The position numbers and the translations under genes are program-made. Source: Dillenia suffruticosa (Eukaryota; Streptophyta; Magnoliopsida; Dilleniales; Dilleniaceae). From it: DNA of 64,000 bases. The notes beneath the pieces were generated by a model that made no database searches, was not told the DNA's origin, and saw only the letters and a program-made list of their open reading frames with translations. Numbering within the stretch: position 1 is the first letter of the stretch; each line of letters opens with the position of its first letter. Positions 51,601 through 62,715 of this stretch are shown here, in pieces. Location: assembly GCA_033439265.1 (NCBI GenBank), contig JAVTVX010000031.1, positions 10,897,501 through 10,961,500 on the forward strand, given 5' to 3'.

Positions 51601-51787
51601 AACTTTTATCCATCGGAGTTGTTCACCTAGCAATGAAATGATTGATTGAAGGATGGAGCCTTCGAAAGTCATAGGCTGGGAGTGGATGACGAAGACTTTA
51701 TCTTCATGTTAGGAGTGTGGGCCATTTGAAAGTCTAGATGAAGTATAGTGATTCACAAGAAGTTGGAGCCTCCCTTTTTTTTTTTTT

Positions 51788-52408
51788 GTGGCCAATAGAG
51801 TACTAAGCATGGTCAGAGATAGCTGGAGGAGAAACAGACCAAAGGAGGACAAGGAAGGTGAGGTTAGTGTTATCTGGAAGCGCCCCAGGGAAGGAGTGAT
51901 AAAACTAAACGTCGATGGAGCTACTGAGTTGGATGGGTGGCAGACCAGTGCTGGGGGTCTCTTCAGGAGCAGCAGGGGTGATTGGGTTCACGGCTTCTGG
52001 ATCAATGTGGGTTTGGCCAATGGTGATTTGGCAGAATTATGGGGGCTGAAGGAGGGACTGCAGTTGGGTAAGAGAAAAAACTTTGGTGCCCTGGAGGTGG
52101 AGTGCGACTCACTGAAAGTGACCAAAGCAATTAATCTGGAGGTGGGTAAGAATCACCCACGGAAGAACCTTGCAGAAGACTACAGAGAGCTCATGAGAGA
52201 CTTGAGAGTTACAGAGATTACCAACATTTCACGGAGGCAAACAAATGTGCAGATAAGCTGGCTGAGTAGGGACAGCAGGTGTCGGCTGGGTTGCATGAAG
52301 GGAGCAGTCAGCCGGAGCAGTCAGCCGAAGGCTATTGAACAACTTCTGAAGATGGATGTCGGAGGTGTGTCTGGAGCCGAAGGAAGAGGGGGCTTCTCTA
52401 AGATGTGA
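51788..52408 (+). pseudogene. LINE RNase H domain remnant
   Basis: A plant RNase H-like domain (RVT_3 type) of a non-LTR retrotransposon: KLNVDGATELDGWQTSAGG with the first catalytic aspartate, FRSSRGDWVHGFW, GDLAELWGLKEGLQLG with the glutamate, and EVECDSLKV with the second aspartate. Near 52,220 the reading frame shifts. The true continuation HFTEANKCADKLAE, with the final conserved aspartate, lies in another frame from 52,225 and hits a TAG at 52,267. Upstream reverse transcriptase is missing, so this is a 5'-truncated dead copy. The T-rich 3' part to about 52,475 is probably its untranslated end. Confidence 0.82.
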
Positions 52409-55400
52409 GCTCCCTCTCGGGTGGGTTTTTGTGTAGCTTTCTGTTTTTTGGTTTTTCCTTTCATGTTTTTCACCAGAGAGAGAGAGAGAGAGATTATTTC
52501 ATAGCACATTTTTGAAGCAAATCGGGAGAGGAATTCTAGAAGAGATAGTGTTGAGAAGAAAGGAGAGACACGATGATTGGGGTAATTTGGTCATTTTCTC
52601 TAAGAGCAAATCCATCATTGTTTATGGAATTGACCCAAATCTACCATAGTTTTGCATTCAAACTTCTATTTAAAATGTTTGAATCTTCAATCATGGGTTT
52701 CTTTCATTTCCAAAAAATAACTATTCAATTTGAAATAATAGCAATAATATAAATTTTATAGAGATATGAATTGAAAAATGGTTAAAGCATACTTGAATTA
52801 AGATTTTATGCCTAAAGCAGTTTAATCACATTTCTTATCAGAAAGTAATTAATCATTTGAGCAAATGAACTAGATTAATCATATATGAATTCGAAAAAAT
52901 AAATTAGAAAAAGAAGCAATTTGGCCCTTTTTTGATCTGTTCATGCCTTCTTGCATATGAGCCATTTTATCTTTTCCATTTGATCAACATGATCCTAATT
53001 AATATCCAAACCAAACCCCACCCAAAAAAAAAAAAGGATCATGGTCTAGATTTTTGGGTCAAAAAATGTGGCTTATATATTTTTTTCCCTTGAGCGCCTT
53101 AGTCTAAAATGAGGTGCCTGATTTTTGTAGTGTACCCATCTTTGCCCCAATTTAGCTCGAGTCGGATTGGGTTTCTGGGAATAAAAGTCTTTCGATTATT
53201 CAGTCACTAAACCAATAAGAATTCGGTCAAACAAAGACAAAAGATGTGCTAATAATTTTCTTTACCTAAACGGTTTCAAATTTTAGTGAATCTGATTTAT
53301 TTAGTAATTATTTATAATAGAATTATTCTCATTGTGCATGCTTGGCACTTTGACCTCTAATAAATAAAAAAAATGAAAATAATGTGAAAAAATCATGACT
53401 AATGTATCATTCTTTGCTAAATAATCGTGATTATTCTTTTAATACAAATAAAACAATCAAGAATTTTTTGTAATAAACTATAGAAATACCTTGCCCATTC
53501 ATGCAACCTCAATCCAATAATCCCTTAAGTATATCTATCACTGTTTTTTTTTTTTTTGAAATAAACAATAAAATCATATATCTTTTCACCTCCGGAAATC
53601 ATCAGAAGAATATAATTGGCGAAAAAAAATTATGTCGAAAAGTTTACAGGAAAAATAAAAGTATTCTTCACAACAATTTTGTAAAGAATTCAGATATCAG
53701 TTTTTGTTTTACTTTTACGCTAACTTGATACCTAACCTAACGTTACTCTCTTTCTTTATCTAGATTTACGACTGGTTATGGTAGAGTTAAGGGTTGCGCC
53801 TAATTGAACCAAAATAATTTCTAGGATGGGTCGAATTAATATCCTCTAATGCATCTTGGACAATAAGCAGCTGAATTATAGTAATCCCTCAAAACTACAA
53901 TGAACCTTTGCCAACTTTCTTTTGTTTAGGTTTATATGGAAGTTGATACACCTAGAGTTACATCCTGGGAGTAACATTGAGTCCTACTCTACTGGAAAAA
54001 GTAATTATATGTATAATTATCGGACTATATTGACTTTGTTATTGTTTCGTAGATTTTGAAAAATAATATATAACCATTACGAAAACCTTTTAACAACTTT
54101 CTTTTTCACACGTAAATGCAATCAACGCACTAAACTTCATTCCATCAAGTGGCATCCATGAGTGCTATTGATATTTTTTTTATTACATAAAGATCGTAAA
54201 AATTATGAAAATACACGTATTTACGAAGATTCAAACATTTGATTTTGGAAAAAACAATTAAGTAAGAGCTCTTTACTACTCGGATATCTTTGTAAGGACG
54301 AATGCTATTGATATTTAACAAATTGTAAATGTGCCGTTTATATAAATTTTAGTCAACAATATCAATTAAGAGCATTATTTGCTCTCAATTTATATAATTT
54401 TGGATGAAAATAGTTGAAAAAGATAAATATCACAAATTCAGATCATAAACTCAGAGTTTAAAATTTTGGATTTCTTCATATATTTATGCACTATTTAATT
54501 TAATTCACATTTATCCACCTAAAGAAAAAAAAATGTAAAATAAAGGAAAATATATTTATTGTAATTATTCTTTGATTTCTATAGCAAATGTTACAATAAA
54601 TCCTAAAACTGCATCATTTATGATCCCTCAAGATTTCTGAAAAGAAACTCCCAAAAAGGAAATCAAATAAATTATAAATGAAACATTTTCATCCTAAAAA
54701 TATATTTCCCACATAGACTTGAATGAATGGGAGACGAAATTTTCTTGAATGATTCACAGATAGCAAAGAAAAGAAAGAAAAAGAAAATGAGCATGGGGCA
54801 GCGTCCTCAAACTTTGTTCAAGGCCTTTTGGTTGGGATCTTCTGTGCTTTAGTTCTCATTTTCAGGTAAATTTTCTATGACATTTTCAAATGTTAACCGT
54901 ATCTAGTACATGCTTATATTTCAAACCCAGGAAATTATATTAGAAACGGGATGAAGTCAAGCATATAAATGTAGGGGCAGAGATCATAATCGGATTAAAT
55001 TCGATTCGAGTTGGGTTGCTCCCTTAAGGGGGTAAAATTTCCCTGACGTTTGTTTTCTTTATGTACAAGATTTAAATCCTAAACTTTATTCATGGTTACT
55101 AATGCCCAACCACTAGATGAATTAGGCTTTGTTTAAGAGATTATATAATTATAAAAGATTTTAACATTATTTTAAAGATATTTAATGAGATTTTTGTGAC
55201 TTTTGGTGGTATTTATAAGAGATTTAATGACATTTAATGAAATATGGTTAAAGGAGTATATAATAAAATAATTTTTTCCTCTTTGCAAAATTTTCAGGAG
55301 CCTATATGGTCTTCTTTGCTTCATTGGCTTCACCCCCAACTCCTTGCATATAGTTTTTATCCCTTATATTTTCTATCGATGAAAATTGTATATCGACAGC

Positions 55401-55995
55401 TCTTATATTTTCAAATTTTGCAGGGGAAGCAATACGAGAAAATTCAGACCTGGTCTGCCCAGGACCATGCAAGAACAAACGCTTCTCTCACTGCAACAAA
55501 GTAAGCCACGCCTTGGATATCCAATGCTGCTGTGACTAGTATTGACTCTTTTATACGTATATTTAATAAATGGCTTTTCTTTTCTTTTTTTTTTTTTGTT
55601 ATAATAAATGACCTTTCATTGAAAAGAAATATTTACAAATTAATTAAATTTATGGAATTAATATGTATTCTAGTTTTGAACGGTAAAGAGGTTTTGCTCA
55701 AATGTCTTTCATGATATATCGTATTTGAATCTTTGTGAATGCGTATTTTTTTTTTCAGTTTTGACGGCGTCCATGTAACAAAAAGAATACATGTTCTAAT
55801 TTAAAAAATCAAGCATAAAGTGACCATATATAGCTCCTTAATTAAAACATCACACAAAATGTGGGCCTCAATGAACCATATATAGCTCAATGATTAAAAC
55901 ATCACACAAAATTTGGGTCCGACAATATTCGAAATCGAATTAATTTAAACATGATTTCGGACATTAGTTTATCAAAAAAAAAAAAAATGTGGTTC
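52409..55995. other. Intergenic region left of the 253-residue gene
   Basis: No gene seen. A (GA)n run lies at 52,477-52,493 and a minus-strand SINE-like stretch, with B-box-like AGGATTTAAATCTTG on the minus strand, around 54,960-55,130. Confidence 0.5.
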
Positions 55996-57380
55996 TCAAT
56001 CGGACTCCGTAGCACTCTTTAGACGGTGGTCCTCTTCTTTGGCTTCCCCACTTGGTAGCATTCTACCACAAGGGAAGAATCGGAAATCTAGTACATTTTC
56101 ATTAGTAACATAGGCAACACGAAAGATATCATACTTGATCTCAACGGAGAAGCGGCCAATGTAAGGTGAAATGGTCTTCTTGTAGTCCCGATTTAAAACC
56201 CACGAGTAGCAAGATTGTAGTGATTTCCAAACAAAGAGGGATACGACTCTAGGAATGTCTTTCCCATTCAAGCAAACTCCGGCCGTTGTTCCATCCATCT
56301 TTAAAAATCTTGACCTGAATAGAGCTAAACATGCGTAAGACGACAACTCTACGTCCTCATGTTCGAACATTCCAGCAGCTAAGGATACTGTGTCGCCGGT
56401 ATAAAATTTAGCCGCCGGTGAGCCGTCCTTAGATTCTCCGGCATGTGCATCGTAAAATCTATGCTCTTGGAGGATTGCCAAGCTTGATACATTTTCTAAC
56501 ATCGATAGCTGCAAAATAAGTGTTAATTAGATGAAGGGAAGAAGAAAAGTATCACATAAATGTGGGAAGGAAAGTGTTATTTGAAAACCCAATTAGATTA
56601 CCAAAGCCTTGTTGGTTCAATGGTAGGGATATTAAATTTCAAGCTCTTGGGTTCGAACAGTAAGAATGAAAAACATAAACAGAGTTGTCTCGTAACGGGT
56701 CTGACAGATAATTTGAATCAGATTAATCAAAACTAATAATCAATTACCGGATATCGATCAATCAAGCAAAAAAAAACCAAATTAGGTTTCACAATTTCAT
56801 CTCATTTTCCTATTACCTAATTTTTTTATTTTCACAACTGATACCTTGAAAACACACCAAATAACATATAACAAATGTTCATGGGGTAAGAAATGATGGC
56901 AACCTTTGGTTACGCGTAAATAAAAGGTGTACATATAATAAGGTGAACTTACAAGGGCTTCATTGAGTAACTCTTTATTCTCAGAAGATCTCTTCATCCA
57001 AGCTCCATACCATATAATCTGAATATGAGTAAAAATTAGAAGGTCAACGGATTCTTCAGCAAAAGAATGATGTCGATAGAGAGAGAGAGAGAGAGAGAGA
57101 GTTTGTGTGTGCGTGCGTGTATAAACTTCAAAAATACCACTGTGGAGTTTGTATTCCTTTTCCTGATTATCCATGTTCTACTAGTCCATTTTTTATCAAA
57201 TTCCCTCTTTGAGATTGTTCAAATTTAATTTAGAGCGATATGCCTTCTGGAGAAATGGTAAGGTTAATCTCATAGGACAGGTATAGCTAAAAAGCACAAG
57301 ATTTATAGTTTTGTTACTAATTACAAGACCCCACTCCCCCACCAAAGAGAAAAAAGAAAAACGAAAAAAGGAAATAACTG

Positions 57381-57422
<42 letters not shown>

Positions 57423-57652
57423 GTGTTACAAATAAATAAAACTAGTGGAAAGGAAAGAGAAGTACTTACCATATTTCCATGAATGCTTCTAAGTATAGAA
57501 CTATAAACACAACCAAGAGACTCGGTGCATAAAGAGAAGCGTTTGAGAGCATCCATAAGTTCATCAACAATCACTACCATTGGTCTAAACACAAAGAGAC
57601 TTATATCCAAGTTTCTATTGTTGAAAGGTACATAGCATGCCACTCTTTCCAT
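55996..57652 (-). CDS. Conserved plant protein of unknown function, 253 residues
   Basis: Three coding exons on the minus strand: 57652-57470, 57018-56953 and 56508-55996, all joined in phase 0 at GT-AG sites, with a donor GTAAGT after exons 1 and 2. The product starts MERVACYVPFNNRNLDISLF and includes FSLCTESLGCVYSSILRSIH, the exon junction IIWYGAWMKRSSENKELL, LKMDGTTAGVCL and FVWKSLQSCYSWVL. It has no signal peptide or membrane span. It is rich in cysteine, aromatic and beta-branched residues, so a compact globular fold is likely. I have the impression of a small plant-only family but cannot name it or assign a role. The ATG at 57,652 is preferred because an upstream in-frame ATG (57,715) would translate a (GA)n leader. 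Intron 1 holds two microsatellites and intron 2 a SINE. Confidence 0.82.
56587..56785 (+). mobile_element. SINE in intron 2 of the 253-residue gene, antisense to it
   Basis: Flanked by ACCCAATTAG (56,587-56,596) and ACCAAATTAG (56,776-56,785), a 10-bp duplication with one change. The body has an A box (TTGGTTCAATGGTAGGG) near 56,612 and a B box (TGGGTTCGAACAG) near 56,648, about the tRNA spacing apart. It ends GGATATCGATCAATCAAGC plus nine A. Being intronic it should not disturb the protein. Confidence 0.7.
57078..57103. repeat. (GA)n microsatellite
   Basis: About 13 GA units in intron 1 of the 253-residue gene. Confidence 0.93.
57385..57420. repeat. (CT)n microsatellite
   Basis: About 18 CT units in intron 1, 50 bases after the first donor of the minus-strand gene. 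Confidence 0.95.
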
Positions 57653-57659
57653 TTTTTCT

Positions 57660-57662
<3 letters not shown>

Positions 57663-57690
<28 letters not shown>
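57663..57690 (-). promoter_or_regulatory. (GA)n leader repeat before the 253-residue gene
   Basis: A CT run on the plus strand, read as GA on the coding strand, ends about 10 bases before the chosen ATG. It has the same arrangement as at the remorin start. Confidence 0.55.
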
Positions 57691-57693
<3 letters not shown>

Positions 57694-58362
57694 CCCCTTT
57701 TAGCTTTTTCTTCACAACTTCTTTCTTCTTGTGCTCCTAATTCTACCTGTATTTAATCAATAAGACCCAAAAATGGAGTAAATGTTTATAGTGCAATTTT
57801 GACGATACATAGGTTGCTTGGGTAAAGGTTATCAACTGGTCGTATGTTCAAACAAGTTTAGTCTTATTTGGCTTCTTTCGGTTTTGAATCTATAGAGAGA
57901 GAGAGAGAGAGAGAGAACAAAATTTTCAGCAACAAAAGTTTGAAGAATCGACATCCTAAAAAAGACAATTTCTTTTGTTGTATTTTGACCGTCTCTAGAT
58001 GCTGCACCTTAGAAAAAAGATAGAGAGAGATGGATGAAGAAGAGGGGATATAATTCAATTATGTTGAGTGTTTTTTCTTTTTTTATTATTATTTATTTAA
58101 TTTTATGTGAGTATGTGGATTTTTCATGTGATAGCAGAGAACAAGATAAAATCTAGTCACATCGAAGGGAATTATTTAATTTTTTCTATGTGATGGCTGG
58201 AATATTTAATTTGGACGGGTCATGTTGAATCAAGATGAGGTTTGAAAGACAAAAATGGTGGAGTGTTTGGAGTGATATAGACAAGATTGCCTCATGCATG
58301 ATGCATTCCCCACGTCTGGATGCTTCCATTCTCATTACCTGTTACGCTGCGGTGCATCAAAA

Positions 58363-58763
58363 TTTCTCTAACACTGGTACTATATATTTTTAAAATATTT
58401 TTCATTTATAAAATATTTCAACTTATTAAATTAATATATACTTTTATATAAAAATATTTATATTTTCTATATTTATATATTTTTTAAAATTTAATAAATT
58501 ATTTATTTAGTTATAATTTTTATTTTTATGTTATTTATCTTATAATTAATAATTACATATTTGATCATTTTAAATTTTTATTATAAAATATAACTATTCT
58601 ATTATTTTTATAAAATAATTAATAACTATATAAAAATCTTTATTTTTTTTTATATTTATATACTTGTCCACGTTTCTATTTCCTATATTCTTACAAATTA
58701 TTATTTTTTCGTATCGTTTCATATCTGTTTCTAATACTCCACTTTCATTTCCGGGCAACCTAG
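58363..58763 (-). repeat. Left arm of a ~400-bp AT-rich inverted repeat
   Basis: Read on the minus strand from 58,763 (CTAGGTTGCCCGGAAATGAA), this matches the plus-strand copy at 59,251-59,659 over most of its length. A shared stretch is TAATTAATAATTACATATTTGAT against its complement in the other arm. The two copies are separated by about 490 bp. It is probably a MITE or SINE-like family, with a third short copy at 51,465-51,600. Confidence 0.65.
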
Positions 58764-59250
58764 ATAGCCAAACACTATATAATTGTAATGTACACTTTGT
58801 TAGTCCAATATCTGTTTGACCCCAAACGCAGCCTTTGCACTAAACGCCCCCAATTTGTGTCAACCTAAAGCCAATTGAATTTTTGGGCTATATGATATGA
58901 AAGGTGGAATTTTGAAAAGTTCATCTCCAATAGCCCTAGTTGTAAAGGAAATCCGGAAATGAATGGAGCATAAGAACAGCTCAAAATTGACTTATATATT
59001 ATTTGAGTTTAGATCACATTATCTAGGGCAGATAATTAAAAAAAAAAATCATATTTTATTTTTCTTGTGGTTATACTTTGCATACATTTTTTTTCTCATA
59101 AATCGCAGTTGCCATACCTAAATTATTATTTTTTTTAAAGAGAATTGAATTTACAGAATTGCTTATCTTAAATACTACCTAACGGGTATGGGTTAAAAGA
59201 TGCAATTTTTAAAAGTTCAACCAGTGCTTAATTAGTACATTGTGAAAAGT

Positions 59251-59659
59251 TAGGCTGCATGGAAAGATCAAATAATAATTTGCAATGATAATTTGTAAAA
59301 ATATAGAAAATAGAAATATGGGGAAACACATATATATATAAAATATATATATATATATATATAATATTTAATATAAAGATTTTTATATAAATATAATTAT
59401 TTTATAAAAATAATAGAATAACTATATTTTATAATAATAATTTAAAATAATCAAATATGTAATTATTAATCATAACATAAATAACATAAATAACATAAAA
59501 ATAAAAATTATAATTAAATAAGCATATAATTCATTAAATATAAAAACAAAAATATATAAATATAAAAATATAAAGAATTTTATGTAAATATTAATTGATT
59601 TAACGTGTTGAGAGACTTTTTAAAAACGAAAAATGTTGAAAACTTCTGTACATTAGAGG
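59251..59659 (+). repeat. Right arm of the AT-rich inverted repeat
   Basis: It begins TAGGCTGCATGGAAAG and runs through a (TA)n block (59,338-59,362) and TCAAATATGTAATTATTAAT to AACGAAAAATGTTGAAAAC. It is the inverted partner of 58,363-58,763. Confidence 0.65.
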
Positions 59660-60579
59660 TGTAAAGCCGGAAAAAGAATGGCAACATTTTTGTAATTTGC
59701 CCAATCTTTTATGATGAAAATAGATTAAGGACACGTTTGTTATGGCAAAACTAGTGCTGAAATAGTATAAGGCTATCAGTCCAATCCTCAAAGTTGAATT
59801 CAATTACTTGAGGTATTTTACTATCTCAATTCTGTTGATACAAAATTATAATCTTATAATCTTATTCAAAATCAGCATAGTAAAATTCCAATTTTAACAA
59901 TCATAGTCATAGGTCTAGGTATGGTGCAGCATTGTTACATCTTTTCATGGATGGCTATAGATACAATACAGATTCTCCTTTTTAAGTTTCCTTCACCTAT
60001 ATACCCATTTCCCTTTTGTTGATCCTATCAAACCCCTGTCCTGGCAGCCACTTTCAATAGTCAAATCAAGACCTTAGAATTCCACACTGGCTGTAGTGTA
60101 TAACAGAGACCTAGAAAAGTTGATATATGAACCATGTAAAGCTGTTTAATCATATGTCAAGTACAATAAAATTACATTTGCAGTTATTCTCTTATCCCCA
60201 CTTTTATTGCTACATAAATAATCTGCTGAAGATGTATATTGCTCTCCCCATTTGAATGCAAAAACATAAATTGACACTCAAACCAGTATGAAAACTTATC
60301 TCTTCAGACTATTTCCCAATATCACCATTTGCACTACTCGGTGTTACTCTTAACAGTTGAACCAGAGAACTATGGAGTAACCAAAAGTTAGGTTTATTTT
60401 CCTCTCTATAGAATGGGGAGGAACTGATAATGTGTATTTCTGGCCACAACAGGTCGCATACTATTGGCCTGCAAGGATAGAATGCAAAATTTCAAACCAT
60501 TTTATTCGTACACTAAATTTTTTACCCAGCGCTAGGGTACGAGCAGAAGCACTAAGATGAGGAATGAGAGAGACTAACC

Positions 60580-62715
60580 TTATGTTAGATCTACAGGGAC
60601 TTTCAACCCATCATAAGCAAGTTGAATTGGAATTCCTTCTCTGTACAATTCACATATATGAAATGAATCAGTTACATATTTCTCGTTTCCTTGGTAGCGT
60701 CACTGATGAATAAGGTTAGAGGGAAAATAGTAGAGGGGAAAAGCATGGAGCGGAAAACAATAGAGGGGTAATGTTTTTTCCTTCTTTGTGTTTGGTATGC
60801 CCTTTACCCCCTATGATGCAACCATAGTTTGTCTTTCTTTTTAAATAAAATTTATATAAATTCTCTCTCTCTAAAAAAATCAATTTACTTAACCTTTCCT
60901 CTCCCTTAACACATTATTTTTTTTTTCTCTCTCTTTAAAGAACAAATTTAAGCCTTTTTCACTTTTAAACTAATCAAATTAATTTTTCACTAATAAAATT
61001 AAATTATTTTTAAATTTCTCTCTCTACACACATTAATTTTAAATTCACTATTTTTCTCTTTAAACATATTTATTTTAAAATTTCACTCATTTAAAAAATT
61101 AAAAATACTTTTTCTCTCTCTAAATCTAAGTAAATTTATTTTCATTCTCTAGAAAGTTTATTTTATTTTAAATCTTTTTTCTTTAAACACATTAATTTTA
61201 AATTTTCTCTTTCTATAAAAAGTAATCTAAACACATTATTTCTTTCATTAAAAAATCAATTTAATTCATATTTTTACTCTTTAAATACGTTAGTTTTTAA
61301 GTTTTCTAAAAAATTTTAATAATTTTAAAATTTTCCTGTAACTATATTCGCTTTTAATTTTCTCTATCCAAAATAACTAACTTTAATTTTTCTCTTTAAA
61401 ACTAAACACACAAATTTTCTCTCTCCAAAAAATCAATTTATTTCACATTTTCAAAACATTGCTTTTAGGTTCTCTATTTAAAAATATTAAATTTAGTTTT
61501 TCTCTCTCTACAACCGAGCATATTAATTTTCTCTTTCTAAAAAATTAAATTTCACCGCTCCAAATATATTGGTTTTAAATTTTTTCTCTAAAAAATCTTA
61601 ATCCAATTTTTCTCTCACTAATTATCAATTTAGTTCTTTTTTTTATTTAAACACATTAGTTATAATATTTCTATTACTAAAAACACAAATTTAGTTTTTT
61701 ACACTTTGAAATAAAGCATATTAATTTAATTTATTATTCTATATTGAAAGGATAACACTTTTAACGCCTAAAAGAATGAGAATGCTTTGACCCCTATTTG
61801 CGAATATTTTTAACCTTTTCACAACATATTCGATTTGAATATCGTATGCCAAACATTAGGAAAATGGGTAAAAGATTAACCGGTAACCTTTAGACCTCCC
61901 TACAACACCCTATCCTAGTAATAAATTAATTTTATATAGGAGCTAAATCTAATTTATGAAACATGCAAACATAGTAGGCAATTGTTTTTAATATAATGTC
62001 ATCAATTTTTTTAATAATACCTTTCTGACCATTCTCTGAGGAACTCATTGTCTCTATGATGATCGAACTCATGTGTCATTCCAATAAATAGAGCTCTCTT
62101 GGGACATATCCTCTTGACAGCTTCAAGGGACTGCAAAAAAAACAACTTCAGTCTAAGATGGAACCTGAGAACATTTGCATGCACTAAAATATACAGAAAA
62201 GGCACAAACCTGGGGCAGACACAAGTGAACATTATGTGATCCAGTCTGCAAATGTTGAAGAGAATGCTTGTCAGAGAAAGATTAATGAACATTCACAGAA
62301 ACAACCAACCGCTAGGTCCACTGAAAGAAGAAAGCAATGTAGAAACATGGGGACAGGCCAAGCTGTTCAGTGAGAGGGTTACCAAAAAATGATTATGAGA
62401 GAAGAAACAAATATGCGGTTCAATATACAATAAAATATTCAAAAGAGGAGGGAAAATGCCCCGTTCAATGTAATGAAAATGTTAGTAATAAGGGCAGAAA
62501 AGGCTAATCAAGTATTTATTTATATAAATAAGACTAGATGTTTACATCTTGTTCTTGCACAAACCATAGGATTTATGAGTATTTTCTACTTCTAAACATG
62601 ATAATATCTAAAAGTACAATTGAATGTGACGATAGCCCCAGATTGCAAATTTTTACCTTGTACAGTGTATCTAAAATAAGCAGGTCTATTTGTCCAGCTC
62701 CAGATTTTGAGATCA
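60580..62715 (-). CDS. Metallo-beta-lactamase-fold hydrolase, C-terminal part
   Basis: Four coding exons on the minus strand: 62715-62657, 62245-62210, 62130-62021 and 60640-60580, with agreeing phases and GT-AG sites. Together they encode about 88 residues: ISKSGAGQIDLLILDTLYK, TGSHNVHLCLPQ, an exon ending in THEFDHHRDNEFLREWSER, and EGIPIQLAYDGLKVPVDLT before TAA. This is the C terminus of the plant metallo-hydrolase/oxidoreductase family related to PhnP-type phosphodiesterases. THEFDHH supplies late metal-ligand histidines and LDTLY the aspartate region. The first exon shown begins with the last two bases of a codon, so upstream exons with the HxHxDH metal site must exist, beyond an intron running past 62,716. 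I could not find them with confidence. The last intron is 1,380 bp and carries degenerate repeats. Substrate unknown. Confidence 0.85.
60843..61745. repeat. Degenerate tandem repeats in the hydrolase's last intron
   Basis: About 900 bp built from loosely repeating units of the type ACACATTAATTTTAAATTTTCTC followed by TCTCTAAAAAATCAATTT, with varying spacing. Pyrimidine-rich and A-rich blocks alternate. No coding potential. Confidence 0.6.

Larger units (their letters stand above)
57691..60579. other. Intergenic region with the inverted-repeat pair
   Basis: No supported gene. It contains a (GA)n run at 57,892-57,916 and the AT-rich inverted repeats described separately. Confidence 0.5.

Noticed and set aside
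57653..57715. Upstream in-frame ATG at 57,715 for the 253-residue gene
   Set aside because: It would add a Lys/Arg-Glu tract encoded by the (GA)n leader. The ATG at 57,652 gives a conserved-looking start.
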